Below are positions 1 through 9,351 of a stretch of 40,067 bases of DNA, in pieces. Source of the DNA: an archaeon (lineage in GTDB: Archaea; B1Sed10-29; WALL01; JAGHAM01); contig JAIOSL010000008.1 in the NCBI GenBank assembly GCA_021107635.1, positions 1-40,067 of the forward strand. Reading direction: 5' to 3'. A program made the translations under genes and the position numbers. The stretch's first letter is position 1; each line of letters begins with the position of its first letter. The notes below the pieces were generated by a model that ran no database searches, was not told the origin of the DNA, and worked only from the letters and a program-made list of their open reading frames with translations.

Positions 1-4
1 GATT

Positions 5-862
5 ATGGCAAAGTATCTAATTCAACTACCTGAAGGACTGAAAAGAAAGGCAACAAGCATAGCCACAGAACTAGAAGCTGAAGGACATGACATCATACTT
101 TCAGGCGATCCATGTTTTGGTGCGTGTGACCTGCGTTTCTTAGAAGACTATCAAACTTTGCACTACGGCCATTCAAAAATGATTGAGTGCGAGCATGTAA
201 AGTATGAGCCTTACCGAGCAGATATTGATTTAGTTCCAATAGCAATTAAAGCATTAAATCGCCTTCCTGAACGCGTTGCTTTAGCATCAACTATTCAGCA
301 CTCACATCGTTTGCCAGCAGTAAAACAAGCACTAGAAAAACAAGGCAAGAAAGTGCTGCTAATCCCGAAAGGCAAACGATGTTCTGAGGAAGGTCAAGTG
401 TTGGGATGTGATCTTACTGGAGCAGAACAAATAGAAGACAGTGTAGATGGCTTCCTTTTCATTGGTAGTGGTTTGTTCCATGCGATGGGCATTGCGTTTT
501 ACACTGAAAAGCCCGTAATTCGAGCGGATCCATACACTCAAGAAATAACTGATTTAGATGCAACCATCTGGAAAAAAGAGCGTGCGTTGAGGCAAACAAA
601 AGCGTCTGAAGCAGGAAGTTACGGAATCATAGTCAGTTCAAAACCCGGGCAAAACCAAATGGAAAAAGCCAAAGAAATCAAAGAAAAAATTGAAGCCAAA
701 AACTTGAGAGCATATCTTATACTAATGGATGAAATAACACCAGATAGGCTATTAGCCTTTGATGTTGATGCATTCATAATCACTGCTTGTCCAAGAATTG
801 TCATAGATGACTGGAAAAACTATAAAAAAGCAGTTTTACTGCCCGAAGAGGCAGAGCTTTAA
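5..862 (+). CDS. dph2: Diphthamide biosynthesis enzyme Dph2 (2-(3-amino-3-carboxypropyl)histidine synthase)
   Basis: Three separated Cys motifs (DPCFGACDL, VLGCDL, ITACPRI) and overall Dph1/Dph2 sequence; first gene of the archaeal superoperon. Confidence 0.9.
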   Translation: MAKYLIQLPEGLKRKATSIATELEAEGHDIILSGDPCFGACDLRFLEDYQTLHYGHSKMIECEHVKYEPYRADIDLVPIAIKALNRLPERVALASTIQHSHRLPAVKQALEKQGKKVLLIPKGKRCSEEGQVLGCDLTGAEQIEDSVDGFLFIGSGLFHAMGIAFYTEKPVIRADPYTQEITDLDATIWKKERALRQTKASEAGSYGIIVSSKPGQNQMEKAKEIKEKIEAKNLRAYLILMDEITPDRLLAFDVDAFIITACPRIVIDDWKNYKKAVLLPEEAEL

Positions 863-909
863 ATACTTGCAAAAACTTAATTTAGCCGCTTCTTCTAGAG
901 GAGATTGAA

Positions 910-1428
910 ATGGGAGCAAACAAAAAAATCAAAGAGAACGTACAAGCCCAGGTCAAAGACCGTACCGGTGACTACAAAGAAAAACTATTGGCGTCCAGAA
1001 GACAGCCTACAGTGCTAAGACTGGACAGACCAAGCAATTTGATCAGAGCTAGATCTTTAGGTTACAAAGCCAAGCAAGGATTTGTAGTAGCAAAAGTCAA
1101 AGTAAAGCGCGGATCAGGAATGCACACACGACCAAAAGCTGGAAGAAGACCAAAAAGAATGGGCGTAAACAAACTAACACGCGCAAAATCAAAGCAATTA
1201 ATCGCAGAAGAACGCGCACAAAGAAGATTTCCTAATCTAGAAGTGCTTAATTCCTACTGGACTTGCGAAGACGGAAGAAGTGAATGGTTTGAAGTTATCC
1301 TAGTGGATAAAAGTCACGCATCCGTAAAAAACGATAAGCAAGTAGCATGGACAGCAGACCCTAAAAACAAGAAAAAGGTTCACAGAGGAAGAACCAGAGC
1401 AGGAAGAAAAGCAGCAGGAAAACTGTAA
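910..1428 (+). CDS. rpl15e: 50S ribosomal protein L15e (eL15)
   Basis: Characteristic eL15 sequence (RPSNLIRARSLGYKAKQGFVVAKVKVKRG, RPKRMGVNKLTRAKS); GAGGAGAT SD upstream. Confidence 0.97.
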   Translation: MGANKKIKENVQAQVKDRTGDYKEKLLASRRQPTVLRLDRPSNLIRARSLGYKAKQGFVVAKVKVKRGSGMHTRPKAGRRPKRMGVNKLTRAKSKQLIAEERAQRRFPNLEVLNSYWTCEDGRSEWFEVILVDKSHASVKNDKQVAWTADPKNKKKVHRGRTRAGRKAAGKL

Positions 1429-1440
1429 AGGTGTTAATAC

Positions 1441-1752
1441 TTGCCCAGAATGGCCTGTATAGAAGCATGTGTATATCCAACAGAAGACAAAGCTAAGGTA
1501 TCCAAAGCCTTACAGACACTAACAAGTGTTCCTCCTGAACAAACAAAAAGAGGGAACAATCTCATACTCTGTTCTATCGTTAACAAAGAAGAAGAACTAC
1601 GTGACTTGTTAATTATTCTAAATCCACTGAGCCTAGCACAATACCAAATCCAAAAAGGACTGTTTGAAATAATGCTAAGTAAACAAAGAGCGTTTCTCGG
1701 AGAAATCGTTCCCGGCAAAGGAATAAAAGTAACCATGAGAATAAAAGAGTGA
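1441..1752 (+). CDS. COG1325-like predicted RNA-binding/exosome-associated protein
   Basis: Position between eL15 and RNase P p30, size and composition fit the family; AGGTG SD about 7 nt upstream of TTG 1441 favours the TTG start. Confidence 0.65.
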   Translation: MPRMACIEACVYPTEDKAKVSKALQTLTSVPPEQTKRGNNLILCSIVNKEEELRDLLIILNPLSLAQYQIQKGLFEIMLSKQRAFLGEIVPGKGIKVTMRIKE

Positions 1753-1758
1753 ACAACT

Positions 1759-2280
1759 ATGTACTATGATTTGCTCGTAAGAACCTCAAAAGCAAGAGAA
1801 ACAGCAGAAGAACTTGGAATATCAACGTGTCCACATGTAGAACTAGAACCAAACCAACTAACCAGGTCCTACGAAAAGAACAAAATCGTATTCGTGAGAG
1901 GAGGCACACTAGAACAAAACAAAAAGACGGTACGCTCGCCTTGTGACGTACTACTAGATGCAACAAGAATAGATCCAAATGTTGTACAAGTAGCAAAAGA
2001 CAACAATGTCACTTTTGGTATCACTTTACACCAATTCTTATACACCAAGCAATTCAAACGTGCATCACTAATCCGTTCTTACTTCCGCTTAATCAAACTA
2101 TACAATAAAATGAACTCGTCAATTTTGCTGGTTAGCGGAGCAAACAACAATTTTGAAGTCAGGACACCAGAACAACTAGCTTCACTAGGCATCTTCCTTG
2201 GCCAAACAAAACGTCAGGCACGCTGGAGCACATCAAAAATTCCAGAAAACATCCTATCCAAAAAAGAGGTGAAAATGTAA
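1759..2280 (+). CDS. rnp3: Ribonuclease P protein component 3 (Rpp30/p30 family)
   Basis: p30-like sequence (YYDLLVRTSKARETAEELGIS; SGANNNFEVRTPEQLASLGIFLG) and superoperon position. Confidence 0.88.
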   Translation: MYYDLLVRTSKARETAEELGISTCPHVELEPNQLTRSYEKNKIVFVRGGTLEQNKKTVRSPCDVLLDATRIDPNVVQVAKDNNVTFGITLHQFLYTKQFKRASLIRSYFRLIKLYNKMNSSILLVSGANNNFEVRTPEQLASLGIFLGQTKRQARWSTSKIPENILSKKEVKM

Positions 2281-2421
2281 ATGCACGGTAAAGATACTTT
2301 AGACATAATACTGTTTTTCCAAGCAATACTCGGCAGCATAATTTTCTTAGTAATCTTGGTACTCTTAATGTTTGCATCTCGCTATTTATGGAAGCGATTC
2401 AAAAAGAAGGCGAAAAAATGA
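2281..2421 (+). CDS. Small single-TM protein (46 aa), not in supplied ORF track
   Basis: ATG directly abuts rnp3 stop (TAAATG); translates to MHGKDTLDIILFFQAILGSIIFLVILVLLMFASRYLWKRFKKKAKK; its TGA overlaps the ATG of rnp2 (ATGA). Confidence 0.7.
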   Translation: MHGKDTLDIILFFQAILGSIIFLVILVLLMFASRYLWKRFKKKAKK

Positions 2422-2831
2422 CTCCATATCCTCCAGTGTTAAGAGAAAAAAGAAGATACATCTCCTTTAAAGTACACGCAAAAATGTTATTCACAGAAAA
2501 TCAAGTAAAACACTCACTTAATAATTCAATCCTAGACCTGCTAGGAGAAAGAGGTGTAGCCTCTTCTGGCTTTAACATTGTAGAATATAATGAACAAATG
2601 ATGAGTGGCATAGCACGCTCTACAAACGAACAACTAGATAACGTGATTTTCGCTCTTACACTAATAAAAGACGTACAAGGTAAAAATGCATGGTGTCAAA
2701 TACTTGGCGTAAGCGGAACAATAGAATCATGTCAAAAAAAATTCCCTTGGACAGAAAAAATCCTAGAAAAGCCCACAAAACAAAAACTAGCCAAAAAACC
2801 AGCTGAAATCATGAAATACGCAAAAAATTAG
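2418..2831 (+). CDS. rnp2: Ribonuclease P protein component 2 (Pop5 family)
   Basis: Pop5-like start (MTPYPPVLREKRRYISFKVHA); ATG 2418 preferred over the upstream ORF start 2388 because of the ATGA overlap with the small ORF. Confidence 0.85.
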   Translation: MTPYPPVLREKRRYISFKVHAKMLFTENQVKHSLNNSILDLLGERGVASSGFNIVEYNEQMMSGIARSTNEQLDNVIFALTLIKDVQGKNAWCQILGVSGTIESCQKKFPWTEKILEKPTKQKLAKKPAEIMKYAKN

Positions 2832-2848
2832 TGGGAACGCATTAAGTA

Positions 2849-2856
2849 TTTAAATA
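2849..2856 (+). promoter_or_regulatory. TATA-like box (TTTAAATA) upstream of psmA
   Basis: AT-rich element about 45 nt before psmA ATG in the only sizeable gap of the superoperon. Confidence 0.6.
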
Positions 2857-2861
2857 CCCTT

Positions 2862-2879
2862 TCTCGTAAATATACGAGA
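2862..2879. repeat. Perfect 7-bp inverted repeat TCTCGTA-AATA-TACGAGA
   Basis: Read directly; lies between TATA-like box and psmA start. Confidence 0.85.
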
Positions 2880-2900
2880 CGTTAAAGAGGTGTTAAACGA

Positions 2901-3614
2901 ATGTATCCTCGTTCTTCTGCAGCATATGACCGAGCAATAACAGTATTCTCACCAGACGGACGACTATTCCAAGTCGAGTACGCGCGCGAAGCAGTCAAAC
3001 GCGGCACAACCGCAGTTGGAATGGTATTCAAAGATGGTGGCCTATTAGCCACGGACAAAGGAACACGTAACAGGCTAATAAAGCCAGAGTCAATCGAAAA
3101 AATATTCAAGATTGACGAACATATCGGAGCAGCGACATCCGGCCTAGTTGCCGATGCAAGAAGAGTAATCCACTCAGCAAGAGTAGAAGCACAAAGAGAA
3201 CGCGTAGCTTATGACTCTCCAATCATGGTCGGAGAACTTACAAAAGAAATCTGTGACCTACATCAAATGTATACTCAATACGGTGGCACACGACCATTTG
3301 GAACCGCGCTTTTAATCTTAGGAGTAGACGAGACTGGACCACAACTATTTGAAACAGATCCAAGTGGAGCTTTCTCAGGTGCATATGCAGCTGCTATCGG
3401 TTCAGGCAAGAAAGGAGCAGAAGCACTGTTCGAGAAACATCACAAAGAAGATGCATCAATGGAAGAAGCAGTACAACTTGCCTATAAAGCATTAAAAAGT
3501 GTAGGAGATAAGAGCACAGGCTTGGAAACCATAGACTTATACTGCATACAAGAAAAAGATTTAAAGTTCAAGAAAATAGAAAAAGACAAACTAGAAAAAA
3601 TAATTAAAAAATAG
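2901..3614 (+). CDS. psmA: Proteasome subunit alpha
   Basis: [33 protein letters not shown] signature. Confidence 0.97.
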   Translation: MYPRSSAAYDRAITVFSPDGRLFQVEYAREAVKRGTTAVGMVFKDGGLLATDKGTRNRLIKPESIEKIFKIDEHIGAATSGLVADARRVIHSARVEAQRERVAYDSPIMVGELTKEICDLHQMYTQYGGTRPFGTALLILGVDETGPQLFETDPSGAFSGAYAAAIGSGKKGAEALFEKHHKEDASMEEAVQLAYKALKSVGDKSTGLETIDLYCIQEKDLKFKKIEKDKLEKIIKK

Positions 3615-3622
3615 GTGCAAGC

Positions 3623-4321
3623 ATGATTCCTTTAGACAAAGCGGTGATAGCAAGACTTGATAGACAAGGACACCACTTTGAAATATATGTAGATCCAGAA
3701 AAATCCTGGGAAATCAGAGAAGGAAAAGACTTAAACATAGATGAAATCCTAGCATCAGACGAAATCTACAAAGATACAAGTAAAGCAGAAAAAGCATCAG
3801 AAGAAGTAATGAAGGAATCATTTGGTACCTTAGACTACAGAGAAATAAGCAAAATAATAATCCAAAAAGGAGAAATCCAATTAACAACAGATCAACGCAA
3901 AAAATTGCAAGAAGAAAAGAGGAAACAGATAATAGATATGATTGCCCGCGGCGCGATAGACCCACGAACTAATGCACCACATCCGCCAGCGAGAATAGAA
4001 AGAGCCATGGAAGAAGCCAAAGTACACGTCGACCCGTTCAAAAGTACAGAACGTCAAGTAGAAAGCACTGTCGACGCATTAAGAGAAAAACTCCCCATAA
4101 AATTTGCGAAAGCAAGAATTGCAATAAAAATACCCTCTGAATATGCAGGAAAGGCAGCGGGATACATGCATCAATTGAAAAAAACAAGAGAAGAATGGGG
4201 TAACGATGGTTCATATTTGGCAGTAATAGAAATTCCTGCAGGACAGCAATCTCAGGTTTACGACAAACTTAACTCAGTGACACACGGACAAGTCGAAACA
4301 AAACTACTCGAAACAATCTGA
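3623..4321 (+). CDS. sdo1: Ribosome maturation protein SBDS/SDO1 homolog
   Basis: SBDS three-domain sequence ([45 protein letters not shown]). Confidence 0.95.
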   Translation: MIPLDKAVIARLDRQGHHFEIYVDPEKSWEIREGKDLNIDEILASDEIYKDTSKAEKASEEVMKESFGTLDYREISKIIIQKGEIQLTTDQRKKLQEEKRKQIIDMIARGAIDPRTNAPHPPARIERAMEEAKVHVDPFKSTERQVESTVDALREKLPIKFAKARIAIKIPSEYAGKAAGYMHQLKKTREEWGNDGSYLAVIEIPAGQQSQVYDKLNSVTHGQVETKLLETI

Positions 4322-4351
4322 AAAACCTCTTTCTAACAAAAAGGTGAAAAA

Positions 4352-4969
4352 ATGAGGGAAATAGTGATCCCCGGAGAAAAATTATCAGACAAAAACCTAA
4401 AAACCGGGTATGGTGCTTACGTCAAACAAGGAAAAATCTATGCTTCCATGCATGGCGTAGCAATCAAAACAAACGATTATGTAAAAGTCGTTCCTCTGCG
4501 CGGCAAATACATGCCAAGAGAAGGCGACCAGGTCATAGGCATAATTGAAGGAATGCGATTTAAAGCAGCGTTCGTAGAGTTGAATTCAGCCTACAACGGA
4601 TATCTTTCACTAGAAAGAGAAGACGAATGTCATGTAGGTGAGTTAATCATCGCAAGAGTAATCGAAGTCTCAAACGTCAAAAATGTCACTCTTGAGGGAG
4701 CAAGACCCTTATATGATGGTAAACTGCTTGAAGTTCAACCCGTTAAAATACCTCGAATCATAGGCAAAAATGGTTCAATGATGAAAATTCTACGAGACAC
4801 AACCAAAACAACCATTTTCGTAGGAAGAAACGGACGGATATTCATTAAAGGAGAACGAAAACAAATCCTAAATGTAGAAAAAGCACTTGACATGATAGAT
4901 GAACAAGCACACACACATGGCTTAACCGCACGAGTCAAGCAATTCCTCGAACAGGAGGTAAAAGCATGA
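4352..4969 (+). CDS. rrp4: Exosome complex RNA-binding subunit Rrp4
   Basis: S1 + KH architecture ([32 protein letters not shown]). Confidence 0.94.
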   Translation: MREIVIPGEKLSDKNLKTGYGAYVKQGKIYASMHGVAIKTNDYVKVVPLRGKYMPREGDQVIGIIEGMRFKAAFVELNSAYNGYLSLEREDECHVGELIIARVIEVSNVKNVTLEGARPLYDGKLLEVQPVKIPRIIGKNGSMMKILRDTTKTTIFVGRNGRIFIKGERKQILNVEKALDMIDEQAHTHGLTARVKQFLEQEVKA

Positions 4970-5736
4970 AAAATCCAGGAATAGAACTATTCAAAGATGG
5001 AAAAAGATTAGATGGAAGAAAAGTAGATGAACTAAGACCAATAAAAATTGAAGCTGGAGTTCTAGAAAGAGCAGATGGATCAGCATACTTAGAATGGGGC
5101 GCAAACAAAGTACTGGTAGCAGTATACGGACCTAAAGAATGTTTACCCCGACACTTATCAGACCCATACAAAGCAGTACTAACCTACCGCTATAACATGG
5201 CACCATTTTCAGTTGATGATAGAAAAAGACCAGGCCCAGACAGACGATCAACAGAAATATCCAAAATTTCTGCAGAAGCACTAGAAAAAGTTGTCCTACT
5301 AGAACAATTTCCCAATTCAATGATAAAAGTATTCTGTGAAGTACTACAAGCAGATGCAGGTACTCGATGCGCAAGCCTGACAGCCGCAAGCGTTGCCCTA
5401 GCAGATGCAGGAATTCCCATGCGAGACCTCGTTGCATCCTGTGCAGCAGGAAAAGCAGGAGGGGAAGTAATCTTAGACCTAGGTAAAAAAGAAGACAACT
5501 TCGGAGAAGCAGACGTGCCAATTGCAATCACACCACATGACGAAGAAATCGTGCTATTCCAAATGGACGGAGCACTCTCAAAAGAAGAATTCCAGAAAGC
5601 TGTTTCCCTAGCAAAACAAGGATGCAAAACAATACATGAAATCCAAAAAGCAGCACTTAAAAAGCGCTTTGAACAAGTCAAACCACCAATAAAAGCAGTT
5701 AAAACAGAAATCAAAAAATCTGAGGTGAGCAAATGA
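4966..5736 (+). CDS. rrp41: Exosome complex exonuclease Rrp41
   Basis: RNase PH fold: [35 protein letters not shown]. Confidence 0.96.
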   Translation: MKNPGIELFKDGKRLDGRKVDELRPIKIEAGVLERADGSAYLEWGANKVLVAVYGPKECLPRHLSDPYKAVLTYRYNMAPFSVDDRKRPGPDRRSTEISKISAEALEKVVLLEQFPNSMIKVFCEVLQADAGTRCASLTAASVALADAGIPMRDLVASCAAGKAGGEVILDLGKKEDNFGEADVPIAITPHDEEIVLFQMDGALSKEEFQKAVSLAKQGCKTIHEIQKAALKKRFEQVKPPIKAVKTEIKKSEVSK

Positions 5737-6518
5737 GCAGCGAAGAAATCAAATGGGAAGTCAAAAGTGACTACATCCATGCACTAGCACAAAAAGGAAT
5801 CAGACAAGACAACAGAAAAACAGACGAATACAGAAAAATCCAAATCACACCAAATTACATTCCTCACGCACCAGGTTCTGCACTAGTCAAAATTGGAGCA
5901 ACTCAAGTACTAGTAGGAGTAAGCATGGGCGTAGGAACACCATACCCAGATAGTCAAGCATCAGGAGTACTTATGACAGGATGCGAACTAGTTCCAATGG
6001 CCTCACCCAGTTTCGAATCCGGTCCTCCAAGACCTCCAGCAATAGAACTAGCTAGGGTAGTAGATAGAGGAATACGCGAATCAAACAGCATAGATTTCGA
6101 CAAACTATGTATAACAGAAGGAGAAGCTGTTTGGATGGTAATGATCGACCTGCACATACTAGATTATGCTGGAAACCTATTCGATGCAGCAGAACTAGCA
6201 AGCATAGCAGCACTATACAATACCAAAATGCCAAAATACGAAGATGGAAAAGTCATTAGAGAAGAAACATCAGGAAAACTACCACTCTTGAAAAAACCAA
6301 TCGAATGCACTTTTGTTAAAATAGGAAACATGATCATGCTAGACCCCATGCTAGAAGAAGAAAAATCATTGGACGCAAGAATCACACTAGCAACTACAGA
6401 AGATAGCAGTCTCTGTGCCGCACAAAAAGGCGGAAACGGTTCATTCACAGAAAAAGAAATAATGGACACATTCGACATAGCAGTAGAAAAAGGAAAAGAC
6501 CTAAGAAAATTAATATAA
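5733..6518 (+). CDS. rrp42: Exosome complex subunit Rrp42
   Basis: RNase PH-like with Rrp42 features ([35 protein letters not shown]). Confidence 0.95.
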   Translation: MSSEEIKWEVKSDYIHALAQKGIRQDNRKTDEYRKIQITPNYIPHAPGSALVKIGATQVLVGVSMGVGTPYPDSQASGVLMTGCELVPMASPSFESGPPRPPAIELARVVDRGIRESNSIDFDKLCITEGEAVWMVMIDLHILDYAGNLFDAAELASIAALYNTKMPKYEDGKVIREETSGKLPLLKKPIECTFVKIGNMIMLDPMLEEEKSLDARITLATTEDSSLCAAQKGGNGSFTEKEIMDTFDIAVEKGKDLRKLI

Positions 6519-6528
6519 GGTGTTACCC

Positions 6529-6810
6529 ATGGCAAAAACAAAGAAAGCAAAATCCACCGCTCGCTACGGCCCACGCTACGGAAAAGGCATTAAAGAAAGA
6601 GTCAAAAAAGTAGAAAAACAGAAAAAATTTAAATGCCCACAATGCGAACGCACATCAGTCAAACGCAAAAGTTATGGAGTATGGGAATGCAGCAAATGTG
6701 GAACCAAGTTTGCTGGAGGAGCTTACATTCCACAAACAGACGTAGGGAAAACGGCAGCAAGAATCATTAACGCACCAGAAAAAGACAAGGAAGAAGAAAC
6801 AAAGGAGTGA
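6529..6810 (+). CDS. rpl37ae: 50S ribosomal protein L37Ae (eL43)
   Basis: ARYGPRYGKGIKERVKKVE and CPQC..CSKC zinc motif; ATG 6529 preferred over GTG 6520. Confidence 0.95.
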   Translation: MAKTKKAKSTARYGPRYGKGIKERVKKVEKQKKFKCPQCERTSVKRKSYGVWECSKCGTKFAGGAYIPQTDVGKTAARIINAPEKDKEEETKE

Positions 6811-6814
6811 TACA

Positions 6815-6943
6815 ATGTACATATGTCAAAATTGTCATAGGAAAATAGAAGAAACAGAAAAATCACTCACATGCCCATACTGCGGACACAAAATTTTCAG
6901 AAAAGAAAGACCACAAATAGCAAAAAAACTTAAGGCTGAATGA
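6815..6943 (+). CDS. rpoP: DNA-directed RNA polymerase subunit P (Rpo12), not in supplied ORF track
   Basis: 42-aa MYICQNCHRKIEETEKSLTCPYCGHKIFRKERPQIAKKLKAE; two CxxC motifs and the usual position after L37Ae. Confidence 0.93.
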   Translation: MYICQNCHRKIEETEKSLTCPYCGHKIFRKERPQIAKKLKAE

Positions 6944-7354
6944 ATGGCATTCATAACAACATCAAAAAAAACAGCAAACAAACTCGCAGAAGCTCTAGAA
7001 CAAGTACTCCCAAGCTCTGAATACCAGCCAAGAGGAAACAAAAGCATAGATCAAATAATACGCATCGCCCGCAAAAAAGGACATGAACGAGTAATAATCA
7101 TAACAGAGAAGCCTCCAACAATCCAATTCATCAAGCTAGATCAAAACAATTGGCAATGGATTCAAAAAACAATCAAAATAAAAGAATATACAATAACAAA
7201 ACACTCAAAAATAGCTACTCTACAAAGCACTCCAGAGCTTGCACAACTATTTGACGTTCAAAATCAGCAAAGTCAAAATCAACTAATACAACAAAGCCAC
7301 TCCTTGCTATTCACACAAAACACAAAAACTCTGCTAAAAATAGAGGAAAAATAA
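6944..7354 (+). CDS. Archaeal Brix-domain (Imp4-like) ribosome biogenesis protein
   Basis: ITTSKKTANKLAEALEQVLPSSEYQPRGNKSIDQIIRIARKKGHERVIIITEK matches Brix pattern. Confidence 0.85.
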   Translation: MAFITTSKKTANKLAEALEQVLPSSEYQPRGNKSIDQIIRIARKKGHERVIIITEKPPTIQFIKLDQNNWQWIQKTIKIKEYTITKHSKIATLQSTPELAQLFDVQNQQSQNQLIQQSHSLLFTQNTKTLLKIEEK

Positions 7355-7575
7355 TGAATCTGAATCTCCAAATCAACGTCCGAAACCCCAAAAAAGCACA
7401 AGCACTCGCAAAAGCCTTGCAAGACGGCAAAACTAAACGAGCTGAAGTTACAATCACAGCAAAAAAAGAAAACATTGACATTCAAGTAAACGCACAAGAC
7501 CTAATAGCACTAAGAAGTGCAGCAAACAGTTACCTACGACTGCTTGACTCATGTTTAAAAATAATCGAGGGATAA
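7354..7575 (+). CDS. pcc1: KEOPS complex subunit Pcc1
   Basis: Size, fold-like pattern and C-terminal LRSAANSYLRLLDSCLKI; superoperon position. Confidence 0.88.
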   Translation: MNLNLQINVRNPKKAQALAKALQDGKTKRAEVTITAKKENIDIQVNAQDLIALRSAANSYLRLLDSCLKIIEG

Positions 7576-7578
7576 AAA

Positions 7579-7908
7579 ATGGTAGACCTAACACAAGAAG
7601 AAATGAATGAGGCAAGGATGCTCAACCAACAATTCCAAATGCTCCTCGCACAAAAACAATCACTCTCAATGAGATCATCCGAACTAGAGATCGCGCTAAA
7701 AGAAGTAGAAACTGCACAAGGCAGAGTCTTCTATGGCGCAGGAAGTGTCCTTATTGAAAGCGACAAAAACACTGTCAAAGAAAGACTTGAAAAACAAGAC
7801 AAAGAACTTAAAGAAACAATCGAAACCCTCACCGCACGCGAGGAAAGCGTCCGTAAGAAAATCAAAGAGTTCCAAACCAAGGTTGAAAAATCACCTGAAA
7901 AAGAATGA
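7579..7908 (+). CDS. pfdB: Prefoldin subunit beta
   Basis: Coiled-coil/hairpin sequence with YGAGSVLIESDKNTVKERLEKQ. Confidence 0.92.
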   Translation: MVDLTQEEMNEARMLNQQFQMLLAQKQSLSMRSSELEIALKEVETAQGRVFYGAGSVLIESDKNTVKERLEKQDKELKETIETLTAREESVRKKIKEFQTKVEKSPEKE

Positions 7909-8881
7909 ACTCAAAGCCATAGCACGCGCTTTGGACGAACACCAAACATTTCTCATTCTCGTTCACAAGTGTCCGGATCCTGATGCAGCGGGAGCAGCGA
8001 TAGCTCTCGCAACCCATCTAAAACAAAAACATAAAAAAGTAATTATTGGTGTAAAAGGAGATTCGTTCTCTAAATCCACCAGACTCCTTCTTAAAAAAAC
8101 AGGTTTTAGCATAACTTCAAAGCCAACCTACAACAAAGAATGCATAATAGTAGTTGATACTAATTCTCCTGCACTATTTTCCCTTGATGAAGTCTTGGCA
8201 TCAGGAGCAAAAAAAATCATCATCGATCACCACCACCCAAAACCTGAAGTAATCAACGCTTTTGATCACTCTTTGATAGATGAAGAAGCAGTATCGACCA
8301 CTCAAATAATCTTCCATTTACTAGACTTTATGGATGCACAATTCACTCATACTGCTAGTCTAGCTCTTGCAGCAGGCATACTAACAGATTCAGCTAACTT
8401 TGTTGCAGCAACAGTAGACAGTTTTGTAGTTCTTGGCGAAGTCTTAGCGCGCGGAAAAGTCGATTTTAAAGAAGTACTAGCAAGCATTTCTGTGCCAATG
8501 GAAAAAAGCGAAAAAATTGCTAGAATGAAAGCAGCTCAACGCTTGAAATTCTATAAAAAAGGAGATTATCTTATTACTTCTACTAAAGTAAATTCTTTTG
8601 AAGGCGGTGTTGCAAAAGCAATGCTTTACTTAGGAGCAGATGTATCTTTTGTAGGTGCAACTCATTCAAGTGAAATGAGAATTAGTGCTAGAGCAAAAAA
8701 TGATGTCATCAAAAAAGGATTGCATTTAGGTAGGGATGTCCTGCCTCTTGTTGTTGATTTGATTGGTGGAGATGCTGGAGGACATGCTGGCGCGGCAGGA
8801 GCGAATGGTACGCGTCCAGAAGCATTAGATGAAGCCTTGAGGCTTTGTGTTGAGCGCACTAAAGAATTGCTTAGGGACTAG
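7883..8881 (+). CDS. DHH/DHHA1 family phosphoesterase (RecJ/NrnA-like)
   Basis: VHKCPDPDAAGAAIAL, IDHHHP and GGDAGGHAGAAG motifs. Start uncertain: TTG 7883 shown; the only obvious in-frame ATG (7733) lies deep within prefoldin. Confidence 0.85.
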   Translation: MKNHLKKNELKAIARALDEHQTFLILVHKCPDPDAAGAAIALATHLKQKHKKVIIGVKGDSFSKSTRLLLKKTGFSITSKPTYNKECIIVVDTNSPALFSLDEVLASGAKKIIIDHHHPKPEVINAFDHSLIDEEAVSTTQIIFHLLDFMDAQFTHTASLALAAGILTDSANFVAATVDSFVVLGEVLARGKVDFKEVLASISVPMEKSEKIARMKAAQRLKFYKKGDYLITSTKVNSFEGGVAKAMLYLGADVSFVGATHSSEMRISARAKNDVIKKGLHLGRDVLPLVVDLIGGDAGGHAGAAGANGTRPEALDEALRLCVERTKELLRD

Positions 8882-9351
8882 CTAGATTTAATTCTCTTTT
8901 CGTGCATTTTTCCTGCTAAATCAGCTGTTTTTTGGTCATATGCTATCCAACGTACTTTATGGTTGAATCCTCTCTTTGGATCTCCATACTTTTTTTCTGA
9001 GAAAAATATTATCGGTTCTCCTTTTCCACTGCCTCTTTCTCCCTTCATTGTTCTTAACATATTGTCAATTTCTTTCCGAAATCTCAGTCTAAGCTGTGTT
9101 TTAGTAAGAGTGTTATTTGGATTCCATTTTCTTGCTATGTTTTTCTCATATTTACTCCATAAGTGTTCTTGAAAAACTGAACGTGAAACACCTGTTTGTA
9201 TCCTGTTGTGCAAGTGTTCTCTTGTTTCTCTGTCAACAAAATCCATTTTTTTAATCAAAAATCTTTTCACTCCAAGCTTTTCTCCCTTTTTCAGAACGTA
9301 AAGACTACTCCTTTTCTTTTCTATTTTTGAAAGTTTTCTTCTGGTTTTCAT
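8878..9351 (-). CDS. Hypothetical basic protein (157 aa)
   Basis: Open frame, Lys/Arg-rich, own promoter region divergent to the Mre11-like gene; no family recognised. Confidence 0.7.
   Translation of the reverse strand: MKTRRKLSKIEKKRSSLYVLKKGEKLGVKRFLIKKMDFVDRETREHLHNRIQTGVSRSVFQEHLWSKYEKNIARKWNPNNTLTKTQLRLRFRKEIDNMLRTMKGERGSGKGEPIIFFSEKKYGDPKRGFNHKVRWIAYDQKTADLAGKMHEKRIKSS

Noticed and set aside
5190-5780. 196-aa minus-strand ORF opposite rrp41
   Set aside because: Antisense to a confidently identified exosome gene; Ser/Leu-rich composition typical of a shadow ORF.
7733-7882. N-terminal extension of the DHH ORF
   Set aside because: Overlaps prefoldin beta for 150 nt in another frame; Lys/Ser-rich translation without conserved features.
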